Shown: positions 45,440-57,170, counted from the stretch's first letter. The stretch: DNA of 64,000 bases from Dermacentor variabilis (GCF_050947875.1 NC_134568.1:258427115-258491114), one strand, 5' to 3'. A program made the numbers and translations. The notes: generated by a model from the sequence alone, not told the origin.

Positions 45440-46345
45440 CGTAATAAGAGTAATAACCGTAATAACATTGATTCGCAGAGGAGGAAAACAACTAGGAAGC
45501 TTACCAGCAAGTATGCGACCTGTATGGTGAGCAACACAGCAAAACAGAGCGTCAAGCGGAAATTCAGAGAAGGTGAGATAATCTCATGGGTGGCGGCAAT
45601 GGAAAGTAAACCTGCCATGAGTAACTACTTAAGCGGAAGCTTTAGCTCGGGCCCAACTCCGACGCGGCCTATTCAAATACATGTAAAATGCAGAAACGCT
45701 TTTCTGAGATAACCCCTGGACCGATTTTAATGAAATGTGTTACATTTGAGAGAGAAGGGTAAATTCTAGTGACTGTTGGAAGCGGAATTTATATAGAGTT
45801 TCTTTTTTGTCAATTTTTAATAGAGTAATGACGACCTAAATAAAAAATGCGAAACCAACGGTCTCTAGATTTTAAGTTTTCTTTTAAATGCAACCAACAT
45901 CATCACATTTGGTGCAGTGATCGCCGAGAAAAATGAATTCTCCTTTTACATCTATTTAGATAGGAGCACCCGAGCTAAAGCTTCCTCTTGAGAGGAAAAA
46001 AACGAAATCAGGAAAGAAACTGAAAGGGAAGCTCATTACTTTTCGAAGCGAGATCATGAAGCCATAGAGCACGCACTTATAAAGCGAGATATAAGAAGGA
46101 AGAAGAAGCATGTCCTTGCAGCAGTAAAGCTAGGGAAACGATGGAGCATGTTTTATCAGAATGTGAAGATATCTCCCCAGCGGGCGGTTTAGGAATAACT
46201 GGCCTCCTTGAAACCCTTGGGTTAAGCGAGAGCAGAGGGAAAGTAAACATGTCCACCATAGAGACTAGTAAGAGGCGATTGGAAGGCTGCATGTGGAAGA
46301 AAAGTAGGGAAACGACAAACAACGGAGGCGTACAAAAAAAAAAGT
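45440..46345 (+). mobile_element. LINE C-terminal fragment split by a MITE
   Basis: Before 45638 a frame reads KTTRKLTSKYATC, then IISWVAAMESKPAMSNYL. After 45989, frames continue with YFSKRDHEAIEHAL and, shifted, ACPCSSKARETMEHVLSEC, then EDISP and TIETSKRRLEGCMW. The E-T-M-E-H-V-L-x-E-C zinc-knuckle-like end followed by T-x-x-x-K-R-R-L-E is typical of the 3' region of some arthropod LINE ORF2s. Frame shifts and the insertion make it dead. Confidence 0.6.
45638..45989 (-). mobile_element. MITE with GCTTTAGCTCGGG inverted ends, short copy, inside a LINE
   Basis: Ends ggaagctttagctcgggccc and gcacccgagctaaagcttcc; opposite orientation to 43711-44433. It splits a LINE coding segment, so it is younger than that LINE. 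Flanks cttaag and cttgag suggest a short imperfect target duplication. Confidence 0.7.
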
Positions 46346-46470
46346 TCATGATAGGGGTTCAGAAAATTTGGTTAATGGTTAATTACGGTTATGGAAGTTA
46401 TGGGAAAGTTATGGTTACGTGCCTGTTTCGACAAGTGGTCTTGCATTTTTCCGAAGGCGGCATAGGTCGC

Positions 46471-46540
46471 CTTGAAAAAGACAAGTCCACTTGTTGAAAC
46501 GTTGGCTCCCGCTTTTACCTTGTTCTCGTTTTGCTCATCG
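46471..46540 (+). repeat. Penelope-tail-like fragment with hammerhead-like core
   Basis: ccttgaaaaagacaagtcca, then cttgttgaaacgttggctc. Here ttgaaaa, a gacaagt/acttgtt stem and gaaac follow in the order of the hammerhead core (CUGANGA, stem II, GAAA), but the first element deviates. Same family as 39615-39758. Confidence 0.5.
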
Positions 46541-46623
46541 CCTTGAATTTCTATCTCCCGCCTTTTTCGTGTTTTCCTTGAAATCTACAAAAATGTATCT
46601 TTAATTCCAACCGGGAAAACAAA

Positions 46624-46830
46624 ATGTCATCATCATCATCAACCTATTTTATGTCCATTGCAGGACGAAGGCATCTCCCTGCGATCTCCAATTACCCCTG
46701 TCCTGCGCCAACCGATTCCAACTAGCGCCTGCGAATTTCCCAATTTCATCGCCCCATCTATTCTGCCGTCCTCGACTACACTTCCCTTCTCCTGGCACCC
46801 ACTCTATAACCCCAATGGTCCTCCGGTTAC
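46624..46830 (-). mobile_element. RTE-like LINE 3' end, second copy
   Basis: Minus-strand frame: RTIGVIEWVPGEGKCSRGRQ, then FAGASWNRLAQDRGNWRSQG and DAFVLQW. This parallels the copy at 7743-8190. It ends in a (TGA)-type tract (plus-strand catcatcatcatc at 46628-46640). Frameshifted upstream. Confidence 0.75.
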
Positions 46831-48683
46831 ATGTATGCGGGACAAAGTATTCCGTTTGCTTTGGGCCATCTTCCGCGAAGTCGGCCAGCTTATTTGAGGT
46901 CGTTTTAAGATGCCTCCATGCGCTCGGTTGCCCAAATTCACACGGTCGCACCGGCTCATATATATGCACAGAGTTCGGGAAATCTGCAGCAATAAAGAAA
47001 GAGAAAACAAACACTCAAGGGCGTTTTCCTGGATACGTACGACTTTACACAGCAAACGCGAGGGATAGCCGAGGTCCGCGCATTCAGCCGGGGGTCACCA
47101 AATTACCGGCCCAGAAATAGAACGCCAGACTCCGCGTGTATATCATATTTTGTGTGTCGCGCCTTTCTCGCGCGCCGCTGAAAGAACACGGAAGCCGGAC
47201 TTCAAGCCCCAGTGGCAGCCGCAATTCCCGGGCAAAATGCGTCTTTCTTTCGTTCTTCGTTGCGCACACAAAAGCAGAGCGAAAATGGCACGGCGCTCGG
47301 TGCTTCGTCCAACTGACGTCCAACTGCTTCCGCGAGGAGCTGGTCCGGCGCCTCGAAAATTGGCCGGGGCCCAATCGGAGCGAGACAGCAGCTTCGGCCC
47401 CGCTCGCGGTGTCTCTGCACAAAAGGCTCTCCGAGAGCGCAGTCATTTGCGACGCCGGCGCAGTCACGGACTGCGGGCGAAAACCCGACCGGCGCGTCAC
47501 GCAGATCGGCGGAGAGAGAAAACTCCCGTTCCGCTCCATCGGAGACGCAACGACTGCCGCCGGACAGTATGTGGTAGCGCGGTGCGATGCCCACGCTTCT
47601 TTGTCGCCCGCGCAGATTCTTCGCTCGCGCGTTTCGTCTTTTGACGCGGCGAGACGACAGCCGCGCTGATGACAACAGCGCGCACCGCCGGAGAAAAGCC
47701 ATTGGGGTTCCGCCGCTGTCGTTATTGGGAACGTCACGGTGTATGCTGCATGGTGAATCATCCGCCCCGTTCCTTTTCAGCGTCACCGCCCGCCCCTCGA
47801 GAACAGGCACTTACGTTTTCTTTATTCTTTTTTTTTTCTGACTAGTATACATAAAATCTTTCAGAGTATATTTTAGAGTTGTTTATAGCGAATCTAAAAC
47901 AGGGCCTGGATAATGTAATGATTCTCGTTAATCAGACCTTTCGACTCCCGTGCATGCGGGAGGCATTGCCAGCGCATGCCACTGACGTGCACTGATGATG
48001 CTTCCGGGACGGGAGGCGCAAGACTTATGTTGAGCCGGTGTATTAGCTTTCATTCCGTTCAAAATATTTTCCTTTTAGCGCTAGGTCAGTGTTCCGCGCG
48101 GAGCTCCGCCTATACGTTACCACTACCAGGATCGGCCATTCGCGAGCGGAGGTTGACAAGAAAGGAATAGAATCTAGCGAAAGGAATCATACAAATTCTA
48201 TACCGGCCCAGCATGCGCATATTGTCCATGTGCGGCGTATAAAGTTCATACGACGCAAACCAGTCATTGCGCGACATCATTTATAGCACCACGTTTACAC
48301 ATTTCGTGCAGCGAGCCCGGGTCTTCGCGAGGCATGCAGTTTTCCTCGCCGCCAAAGTCCGGAAAATTAGGCTAATAACAACTTGAAGAATGACCCCATT
48401 ACCATATACGCCAAAATTCAGGAGAAAGTGGCTACACTACATGGGTGTTTGCGAGAAAGGCTGCTGGAAGCTCCAAGAGACACAAGACTCGTATATCGAT
48501 GCAGCGCTCAGAAATTGAATGCTTAGTATATTTGTTATGAATGTAGTTTATTTATTTCTGTATAGAACAGAAAGGTTTCTTTCCGGCGTTATTTCTTTAG
48601 TTGTATGGCTGCGCAGGCACAAGAATATCTAAATGCTGCCTATACATTTCCTTAGTATGAATCGTTGGGAATTAGTACATCTT
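46831..48683. other. CpG-rich stretch with chance ORFs
   Basis: Between 47.1 and 47.8 kb long frames are open on both strands at once (225 and 177 codons), with no domain and arginine-rich composition. This is the pattern of GC-rich non-coding DNA. A promoter-associated CpG island is possible. The rest shows nothing. Confidence 0.35.
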
Positions 48684-48802
48684 ACTTAAAATTAATTAGA
48701 CGCACAGCATCAGAGAAAGAAAAAAAAAAGCAGTAGAACAGGGCGTCCTACTGTTAATCATGTTCTCTTCCTCTGATGCGGTGCGTCTAATTCACTTTAA
48801 GT
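48684..48802. repeat. foldback, about 40-bp arms
   Basis: acttaaaattaattagacgc ... catcagagaaagaa and gttctcttcctctgatgcgg ... gcgtctaattcactttaagt are inverted repeats around a 38-bp loop. Confidence 0.7.
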
Positions 48803-49366
48803 GCTATACATTTCCGATCGCAGCCACAACTCGGTCGGTTTCGTTGTAAATCGAGAATCGCATATATTTTGCGCTGCGACCATTCGCCACCGCAAATGTT
48901 CGCTCCATGTTATTTTCGGTCACCGTGCAAGCCTCCATGTTAGACGACAGTTCTCTCGTGCGCAGTCAATGCTGGTTGCGGTCGTCCCAAGTCCTGTGCG
49001 AGCAGGCCCATACAACAAAGCGAGTTATACCCACTCGGGATTCGGTCATCGGCAAGGTCGCCATGTTGAATACGCCTGTTCTTGTCGCATCGCCCAAGCT
49101 ATAGGCAGCGTTGCCATTGGTAAGTATACTTGGGGAGGAGGGGCGGGGGGGGGGTAAGATGCTGCGGGAATGTCGAGTGCACGCCCCCACTGCGGAATGG
49201 CGTGCGCCCATCTTGAGCGATTGCGCGCACCAAAAAGCATTCTGTTTTTCATTTCCTTTCTTCTTTTATAAAAAAAGTTCCTTAGTGCGTTCCTAAGTAA
49301 GGAATACAATCCGACTATGTTAATTGGCTTCAGTAAAATGTGTTGCTGGGCTAGTTGATTGAAGAC

Positions 49367-49490
49367 TATTAGCGCGACGAAGAAACAAATTCTTAAGAAG
49401 AAGTGAACCAGGAAGGAACAGCACGGGCGCTAACGTCTTGTTCCAGTTCCTTCCCGTTCTGTTCCTTTCTACTCGCTTCTTAGTCGCGCT
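49367..49490. repeat. foldback with TTAGCGCGAC ends
   Basis: Left end ttagcgcgacgaagaa and right end cttcttagtcgcgctaa are inverted. The centre has aggaacagcacgggc against cccgttctgttcc. Short non-autonomous element or retroelement relic. Confidence 0.6.
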
Positions 49491-51113
49491 AAAAGGCCTC
49501 TCTTATGCTAGCTTCACCGCACGCACAGAATACACGCAAAAGAGCTGTTCGCGCTTCTTCCGGCATTGTGGTGAGTTCGGCTAAAACACTCGACTGTTTC
49601 GGCGGGCCCATCGGGCGTAGCGATGGAACGGATGACCCTATACTCCGTAACCTGACCCTGCTGTCTCGATGAGACGACAATGTCTAGGGGAGGTCACGGG
49701 GTCCAAGGAAGAGAGAGATTAAAAAAAAAACAGAAGAAAACTGTGAACAGATATCCGTGACTGACGTGGTTTTTTTTGTACGTCCATTCGGCTCTCAAGG
49801 TATACATCATCGGGCGCGAAGCTCCTGATTCCAGCACAGTGAATGTACGCTAAGACTGCACGTTCCAGTGACAAGGGCAGCAGCGCGCTCGGCACAGAAT
49901 CGAGGCCCCGGACCACGACAGCTGATCGACGCTGGCACAAACGGCGCGCGTCCATCAAAGCGATTGCGGGCGGCGGCCGCGATCGGCGCGCGGACGGACA
50001 CCGCGCGACCTTCAAAGGCTCGGCGGCTGCCGGGAACGCCCACGTTCGGCCGGGACGCGTAATGGCCCGCCAGCGACAGGACGAGACAATGGCTCGGCGA
50101 CGAACCCATCGGGCCGTGACAACTTCTTATTATCCAGTCGACTCGTCGGATATATTGGAGGTGTGTACACGCTTCGCCCGCTCCCAGGTGCACACACAAA
50201 CAAGCACGCAAACAGCAACCAAACGCTGCCCGAGAGGCGGTTGCTCCAGTTTCTGGGGGCGCGTGAGCGCGGTTCGGTACCGTTCACCGCGCGCACGCGG
50301 CCTGCGATGACCAGCTGGGCGCGTCGGGGAGATACAGCAGGCGACCATTAGGCACTGCGGGCCAGAGTAGCGGTGCGAGTATCGCGATGACGGCAGCGCG
50401 CCGAAAATAGAACACTAAAGCACGCCCCCCACCCTTCCTTATTTTTATTATTGGCATTTTTCTTCTACATAAGAGCTCTGAAACACCTCTTGACAACGCG
50501 TATAGATCTTGAGGCAGACCTTGACCAAATGCCCTTCTACAGCGACGCCTTCATGCGTCTCTCCCTCTCTCATGTTTTCAGTGTCTATAATCGAGCACGG
50601 CGCGAGGAGCGCTATATGTGCAGAATATGCGAAGCAGGCTCTCCCAAGAGAAAATCCTAAATTGGAAATTTTAGCCATTAGAATTTAGTCTGGCAAACAA
50701 TTACGCAATAAAATATTGGCAGAGTTCCGCTATTGGCAAGGACTACCGGCTAACGTGATGGCGTTAAAGGAAACGTTTGAAAAATCCAGGTCACCAGAGT
50801 CACAGCCAAGCTATATATAGCGATGTTCGAAGCTCGGTCGCTGACAACGACCACGAAACGGCGACACTGCGCGAACGTGCAAGTGAAGCAACATGGGAAT
50901 CCAAACCAGCGTGCGAACGCCCGAAGAAATTCGCAATGTCGTGCTTACGGCAATGTCAATGTGGCAGGCTACATACAGACTTATGAAAGTGACGACGTAT
51001 ACTATAATTTGGCCTAAAATGCGACAGCCAGCGGATGGGGCGGTTAGCGAGCCACGATCAGCTATAGAAAACTGCAAGGACGTGCGCTACGTGACAACCC
51101 CAATGACAGGCAC
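49491..51113. other. CpG-rich, no gene recognised
   Basis: Overlapping ORFs on both strands without recognisable domains. Confidence 0.3.
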
Positions 51114-51161
51114 GGGATTACTCTGGATAGGGATTACTCTGGATAGGGATTACTCTGGATA
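51114..51161. repeat. 16-bp tandem repeat, three perfect copies
   Basis: gggattactctggata repeated exactly three times. Confidence 0.95.
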
Positions 51162-51299
51162 GGGTCATATTCCGCCACGCTGGCATTTCGAGCCAATCAG
51201 AGAGGTCGTATAGCAGCCCTATACGGGCCAATTAGAGTTGGCACGACAATCTAATTTGACAATGTCTATGGATGCCATCTTGAAGCGGTTCGGAAAATG

Positions 51300-51394
51300 A
51301 ACCGTTCGCTTGCCCTCGCGTGATTGGTCAGAATGGCACTTTTACTGACGAAAACGCGATACTGGCCAATAACGCGAGAGAAAGCGAACGGTTC
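51300..51394. repeat. short inverted-repeat element, 32-bp arms
   Basis: gaaccgttcgcttgccctcg ... attggtca (left) and tggccaataacgcgagagaa ... cgaacggttc (right) are inverted repeats with about four mismatches around a 30-bp loop. Confidence 0.6.
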
Positions 51395-53225
51395 GTTTCG
51401 CGGACTGCTATACAAGATGACACCCCAGAATAGCGGCCCTCCGATCGCAAAACGCGCGCTGCTGACGCTCTCCGTGGATGCTTCTCGGAGTGATCGAAAA
51501 CGTGCATCCGCGGCTTCTGTCCGTCTCCCTCAAGAAGCACGCCGTATACAGGTGTGGGAGGCTATACAGAACAGCGCGCAGCGTCCAAGAAAGCCCGAAC
51601 GTGCCCCACGCCCCGTAAGAAGCCGACGAAAAGCTGCAGTAAAGAGGTAAGCAAGACTCCGGGTCCGGCACGCGTGAGTCTCAACAGCTTCGGCATAATA
51701 GCTCTGCACCCAATTCTATGGTCGGTCACGCCGGCTTTTGTGATCACAATCCTGCTGTATATAGGAGGCCACGTCTCCGTCTACTACGCCGATGTATCTT
51801 GGTCACAAAGGGGTATATACCGGTAGCTAACGCGCGGTCGTTAATCTGAGGATCGCGGGGAGAGACGTTATACCCGCCGTATCCACGTGTACAGCGCTGT
51901 GGAATGAATGAACGTCTTCGTTCCTGAACGTCTTCGTTCCGATAAATGTGCTCATAAAAAAGAATAAGAAGAAAGAGCGAGAATATCGAGCTCACGTACT
52001 AAAGCGGCGCGCGCCAGTTTCGAAGAATATGTGGCCGAGATACAAATCGGCGGCCGTGCGTGCCTCGACTCGCGCCCCACGCAGGATATATACTACAATA
52101 CACACACCCTCCTCGTATAGTGCGCCCGAGCAACCGAAGCAAGGCCGCTCATCGTCGGTCACGAACGCTGACTGACGCCACAGGAATGCTGCTTGAAACC
52201 TCGCGGCGCGCTCCAGAGCCGCTCCACGTGCGCCTTTTATCGCGGACTTGCAAGTGTGCAGCGCGGACAACGTTACGGAAACAGATCGGCGCCGCAGCGG
52301 GCTGAACGAGGGCCCCACGCGTTGAGTCACGATCAAATCCGGTAGCGTTTCGCGAGCACTACATCCACCACCACCGGCGCACGGTGCATGTGACCGGCGG
52401 TTTGCAGAGTGACAGAGCGGGCTCCAACATGGGAGCGGCTTCGGTGTGGGCACGCCTCCGCAGTGACTCTCTATAGCGCGTGCTCGTAGCTGCGCTTCGG
52501 CGGCTTGGCCACGCGCACAATGCGGCTTCATTTGAATGCGATGCGTGCCAGACGGCCTTCGGTGCGCGTTGTTGCATTGGAGAATTTTTACGCGCTGACG
52601 GAATATCCGCCTCTGCACTTATCCTCGCCGCCATCTTCGCGGAGCTGTGCCCCCCCCCCCCCTCCCGCTTTATTCTTTTCTTTTTCCTTCCTTTTACGCT
52701 AGCAAAGTAGAAAGCTTAACGAATGAAAAGAAACCCTGACAGACTACAGTGACGTTGGTTCCCTTACTTTAATTATTCCGAACAGCAGCTGTGAGCCTCT
52801 TCAATACGTTTATAGGCTCCCGCGTGGCCTTGTGAACATACTATACAGCAGGAGGCGGCCCCATGATGTTCTGAAACAACGTATACGAATGACGACACAC
52901 ATGGCGCTCAAACTCAGGTTTGTTATTTGTGAGAAGCACCTCAATGAAATATACATCTGCCGCTGCCCACATCGTCCAAGCATGTTCACCACACTATACT
53001 GTATACTGTGTACCCACCACCTCCAACACATCACTACGATCTTTCTACACGCGAATGTCCTCATTTGACGAGTCACCGTATGAAATCAACAACACGTGCG
53101 TTGTTAACTCGTCGCCATAATAATCGAGCAGGATTCTTCGCTGGCACCCCGTCCTCTACTATACTATACACAAAAGGAACTTCACTAAGCTGTTAATTTT
53201 GCCGATTCCGAGCATTTTCCGGGCG

Positions 53226-53231
<6 letters not shown>
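51395..53231. other. CpG-rich, no gene established
   Basis: A plus-strand frame to 51650 runs into aaagaggtaagc, a donor-like site, and a 208-codon minus frame spans 51992-52618. Neither has recognisable domains and opposite frames are open too. A first exon of an unseen gene cannot be excluded. Confidence 0.25.

Positions 53232-53274
<43 letters not shown>
53232..53274. repeat. (CA)n microsatellite
   Basis: About 21 CA units preceded by a CG run. Confidence 0.95.
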
Positions 53275-53276
<2 letters not shown>

Positions 53277-54680
53277 ATCTCCGGCCTCAAACACACCGTG
53301 CCGAAGCCCTTCACTTCTCACTGCGCATCTTTCCCCGCAGCCAGAGACTGCGGCCACGCGTTCAGCCAGTTTCCTTATATCTTATAACGGCACATCGCCG
53401 TGGAAAGTCGACGGCGAGTAGTGGTCAGAGCGCTCACCCTGTAGCCGCGTATAGGTATAAGCACTCATTAGAGCCCCCACATTACCGCGCAATATTTAAG
53501 AATGGTTTTTTTATAAGAACCGCTCGAAATTTTCTGCGAACGGACGCACCCGTCCAGCCCGCTCGCTAGGTCAACTGCTGCTCGCAGTAACAAAGAAGAA
53601 TGTTTGCTTTACCACCGCGCTATCGCAGACGGCGAGCGGGCGCACCCTGTCCAGCAAGCGTTAAATAACAGCGCGGGAGCAACGAGCAACCGAAGAGAAA
53701 TTTCCACTGATGGCACCGTGTACACACACGAGCCTTTGGCCTTCATCCGTGAAATCCCTTCATCGAGAAGAAAGCCCCAAGGCAAAAGAGAGAGGCCGCC
53801 AAAAACGAGTGTCAATCATATGCAACTGGAAATCTCGTCTGGTCGGGAAGGAAATTCACTTTAGAACAGAGAAGCAGAATGCCGACCAAAACGGTGTTGT
53901 CAAAGGGATCGACGTCCGCACGCGGAAGGATTAATTGTTCACTAACAGATCGAAAGCCGACTAACTCCGAACAAGGCTCGCAAGTGGTAGCTGAAACGTC
54001 AACACCCTTGACAACACCACTGTCGCTGACATTGTTGCTGGTTTTATTAGAGCGCAGCTCTTTGGCGTCCGTTCCTGGGTTTCGCGTCGACGTCGGCGTT
54101 GGCCTCGTAACCAGCTCCGCCCCCCTTTCATCCCCCCAGCGCTAGCAGCGACCGACTGATACCGCTGGATGCCGCTGACGCCGCTAGAGAGTCAAGATAA
54201 CGTGACTGCATAGAACACCGTCGCCGCCATGCAGAAAGAGGAGGATAGGTCCCCCCCCCCCCCCCCCCCTGTTCTTGTGTGGCGGATAGGGTGCTCTTCA
54301 GTTGCCGACGCGCCGGTTATTTCACGTAGGCCCCGGCACGTCGACGAATACGTGACCACCTTCCCACGGCTAGACCTGGTTCTTAGCGCTGCGGAAGCGA
54401 GGGTATCATATTGTTTGTGTCGGCATCGGCGGCGTTGTCCCTGAAACCAACTCCGCAGCTGGGGTTGACTCACTATCGGCGTCAGCGGCATCAGTCAGTC
54501 GCTGCTATCTCTTCCCTCCTCCCTTTATCGTGTTGTCCGCTTGCTGCGCGCGCTTCTGCCCCCATCGTTTGCCGCTGGGTGTACACGCCGCCCCCCTCCC
54601 CCCTCTTCCTGCGAGTCTCCGGTTGTCAAAGCGCCGGCTCGAACTTAATTCCTTTCTTCGCTCCTCCTCCAATGCAACCC

Positions 54681-54856
54681 CTGTGCGGTGGCAATCAGAG
54701 AGCCAGATCGGTGGCGGCGGATCTGTATATGTGCACCGCCCGAGCCGAAATTGCCGCTGCCGTTCGCCCTGTGCGGTGGCAATCAGAGAGCCAGATCGGT
54801 GGCGGCGGATCTGTATATGTGCACCGCCCGAGCCGAAATTGCCGCTGCCGTTCGCC
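54681..54856. repeat. 88-bp direct tandem duplication
   Basis: ctgtgcggtggcaatcagag begins at 54681 and again at 54769. The two units are practically identical, so the duplication is recent. Confidence 0.95.
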
Positions 54857-54889
54857 ACTGCGAAATTATCTGCCAGTTCTTTCTGAGCC

Positions 54890-55054
54890 ATGAGCGAGAC
54901 GACCGATGGAAGTCCTCCGTCTGCTGCTGCTGCTGCTGCTGCTAAACGAGCTGCCAGAGCAGAGGCCCAGCGCCGTCGCCGTCAGAATCCAGAAGTGCGT
55001 GCCGCCGAAGCAGAAGCTTACCTAGTGGAGTCTTTGTTAAAGGAATACGTGTGA
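54890..55054 (+). CDS. 54-residue arginine-rich STPR-like ORF
   Basis: ATG to TGA, 54 residues: MSETTDGSPPS, a run of seven Ala from a GCT microsatellite, then KRAARAEAQRRRRQNPEVRA, AEAEAYLVES and a short end. The R-A-x-A-x-R-R-R-R-Q-x-P-E-V-R-A-x-E-A pattern resembles one repeat of the STPR DNA-binding domain. Family members carry several tandem repeats, so this is probably a truncated relic. An aataaa follows at once. Related MSED... and RRAERLAKRRN pieces sit at 36992-37200. Expression is unknown. Confidence 0.35.
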   Translation: MSETTDGSPPSAAAAAAAKRAARAEAQRRRRQNPEVRAAEAEAYLVESLLKEYV

Positions 55055-55070
55055 AAAATAAAAAAAAAAA

Positions 55071-56195
55071 TTCTGTGATAGCGCATACATGTGTTGCTCG
55101 ATTTCTTTGCCTCAAACTATCGAAAAGGTGAAACAGCTTATTTGCTGCGCTCAAATTTCGCATTAGGAAGTAACGTAATCGTCGGTAATTTTTTTTATTA
55201 TTATTACCGAATTATAGAATACATAGCGCGTAACACAACAGCGACAAGGTAAATTTCGGGTGCCCGCACCCGTATGCCAAGAACAGGAAACAGCGGCAAG
55301 TAACCGAGCCGGTTTAAAATTATTGGTATTATCAGAATATCAAAGGACTCGTATTATTCCAGAAATGTCAAAGCAGCATTGCACAGACATGTTAAAAAAA
55401 AAGGGGGGGGGGAAGAGGAAAGGAAAGAGCGAGAGAGAAGGAAGAGGCTAAAGAAGGTAGAATCGCGCAAGTATAGCGTAATTTGCAAGCGCCTTGCGAT
55501 CACCCTCCGTGATCTCGCCGAAAGCGGAGAGGGGGCAGAGGTTGCGCAAAGGTTTTCTGAACGGAACAGCGCGAGATTCGCTCGCGTTGCTGGGCGAAGA
55601 AACGCCTTCGGTGGGCGCCGCCTCGACGGAACGCGCATACACGGCAGCATCGTGGTCACCCTCGCCCATTGCGACGGGCTCGAAAATGCAACGCCCCGCA
55701 GGTTGTGGGGAAAAAAAGAAAGGGGGGGGGAGGCATAAACTGTCGGTTCGAGGGGAAGTCATGGGAGCGCAGCAAGCGCGTGGCTGCTGCCGGCGACGTG
55801 GTACGCTGCGCAAAGGCCAGCAAAGGCGTTGTCGCGTCACTCGGCGTGCGTAGCGCCGCGCGTAGCTCGCTGCGACATTCTGGGGACGCCGACGGCGAAC
55901 CGCACGTGACGGTTTCGAGTGGACTCGAGAATGGCGGCTCGCACTTGGCAGCTTGCAGGCGTGATTGACGAGTTGTCCAATTCTTCAGCAGGGCACTTCT
56001 TCCGGTGGTGAAGAATAGGATATGAAGCCCGGAAAGGCTCTGGCGTAAGGAAACGATTTGACATGATACATATCCAAAGCGTGCTTATTAGAGAGCGTGA
56101 TCATTTTTAAGCTTTCGCGAAAACTTTTAATATCGCCTGTGGCAGATAGCATAATTCTTGTCATCGAGCTGGATTGTTCGAAGAGGCGGACATTA
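55071..56195. other. no gene recognised
   Basis: ORFs on both strands at 55.35-55.97 kb are in CpG-rich sequence and show no domain. A G-run lies at about 55404-55411. Confidence 0.3.
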
Positions 56196-56474
56196 CTAGT
56201 ACGAGAAATCGAAACAAAGGTTCAACTAATTAACAAAAATACGAATTACCGCCCTAATCATTTACATTACGGCACATATTGCAATTCGGTAATTGCAGCC
56301 GGCGAGCTTGCAAGAGGTATCCACTTGAAATGAATGTTCAGGATGACACCAGTTTCGACCTACTACAATTAGTGGATTTTTGTTAATAAGTTTAATATGT
56401 GTTTCGATTTCTCGTGCAAGTATACTTGCACGAGAAATCGAAGCACATATTAGGCGGACATTATAATGTCCGCC
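56196..56474. repeat. compound foldback with two palindromes
   Basis: 56196-56255 is inverted against 56358-56421 (acgagaaatcgaaaca, ttaacaaaaat). Then 56400-56422 / 56423-56445 is a spacerless 23-bp-arm palindrome, and ggcggacattataatgtccg cc at 56453-56474 a perfect 22-bp one. aggcggacatta also occurs at 56184, so the same blocks are reused. Confidence 0.75.
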
Positions 56475-56851
56475 TCTCTGAATAACCCAGCTCAAGGACT
56501 AGAATTATGTTATCCGCAAATGGCTACGTTTAAAAACTCCATAAAGCTCAAAAATTATCACCCTGTAGTATACATATCCCTTTTTCAATGCCACGTGACG
56601 TCGGCGTGGCGATGGCGGAATGGTGGCTCGCCCCGTTTTGCGGTGCCTACTTTTAGGAAGACTCAGTGGACGTTTTCGGTTGTTCACTATAAGTCGTTAG
56701 GGGAGAACAATAAAGGAATGACATTTCTTTTTTGCCTTTCCTCGCTAAAAAAGATTTATGCGCTTTAACGTTAGAATTGCTCGTAAGAGCAAATTCTGAT
56801 GCTGCATCGCCGTATTATTAGCGAAGGCGGCGTACCAATGGCATTAAGTAC

Positions 56852-57170
56852 TTGCAAACGAAAATCTTTGTAAACTCGGCCCGAGGTCCCTACCCTCGTG
56901 GTGAAGCTTATCTATAACAATAGGGGCTGAATTTACACAACTTTTCATTCCTAATGCTTCTTTGCATTGGCCGACCACCTTCGCTAATAGTGTGTCCAAC
57001 ATCGGGATTGGCTGGAATTTGCTCTTACGTAACAACAATTTTAGCGCAAGACTTGTTTGCGGTATTCACAAAAAAAGTTCTTACGCTAAAAAAGTTCGTA
57101 AGTGCATAAGCGAAAGCGGTCGACTACAGGCAAAAAGCGCTTGCGAACGAAAAGCTTCGTGAATTCGACC
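56852..57170. repeat. diverged copy of GGCCG-ATTCAC foldback family
   Basis: Contains tgcaaacgaaaatctttgt, gcattggccgaccacctt, ggtattcacaaaaaaagttc and gcgaacgaaaagcttcgtga, all words shared with 57218-57363 and 61921-62058, but rearranged. Confidence 0.45.

Larger units (their letters stand above)
54051..55070 (+). mobile_element. dispersed element ending in STPR-like mini-ORF
   Basis: Begins with the gcagctct...gcgtc...gttcc...tttcgcgtcg block shared with 30926-30970. It includes a C-run (54250-54269) and an 88-bp tandem duplication, and ends with the mini-ORF and an A-rich tail with aataaa. I infer a non-autonomous element; borders are uncertain. Confidence 0.4.

Noticed and set aside
47084..47761. 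225-codon minus ORF overlapping 177- and 202-codon ORFs
   Set aside because: Several frames open at once on both strands; arginine/serine composition from GC bias.
51992..52618. 208-codon minus ORF
   Set aside because: No domain, no start context, opposite-strand frames equally open.
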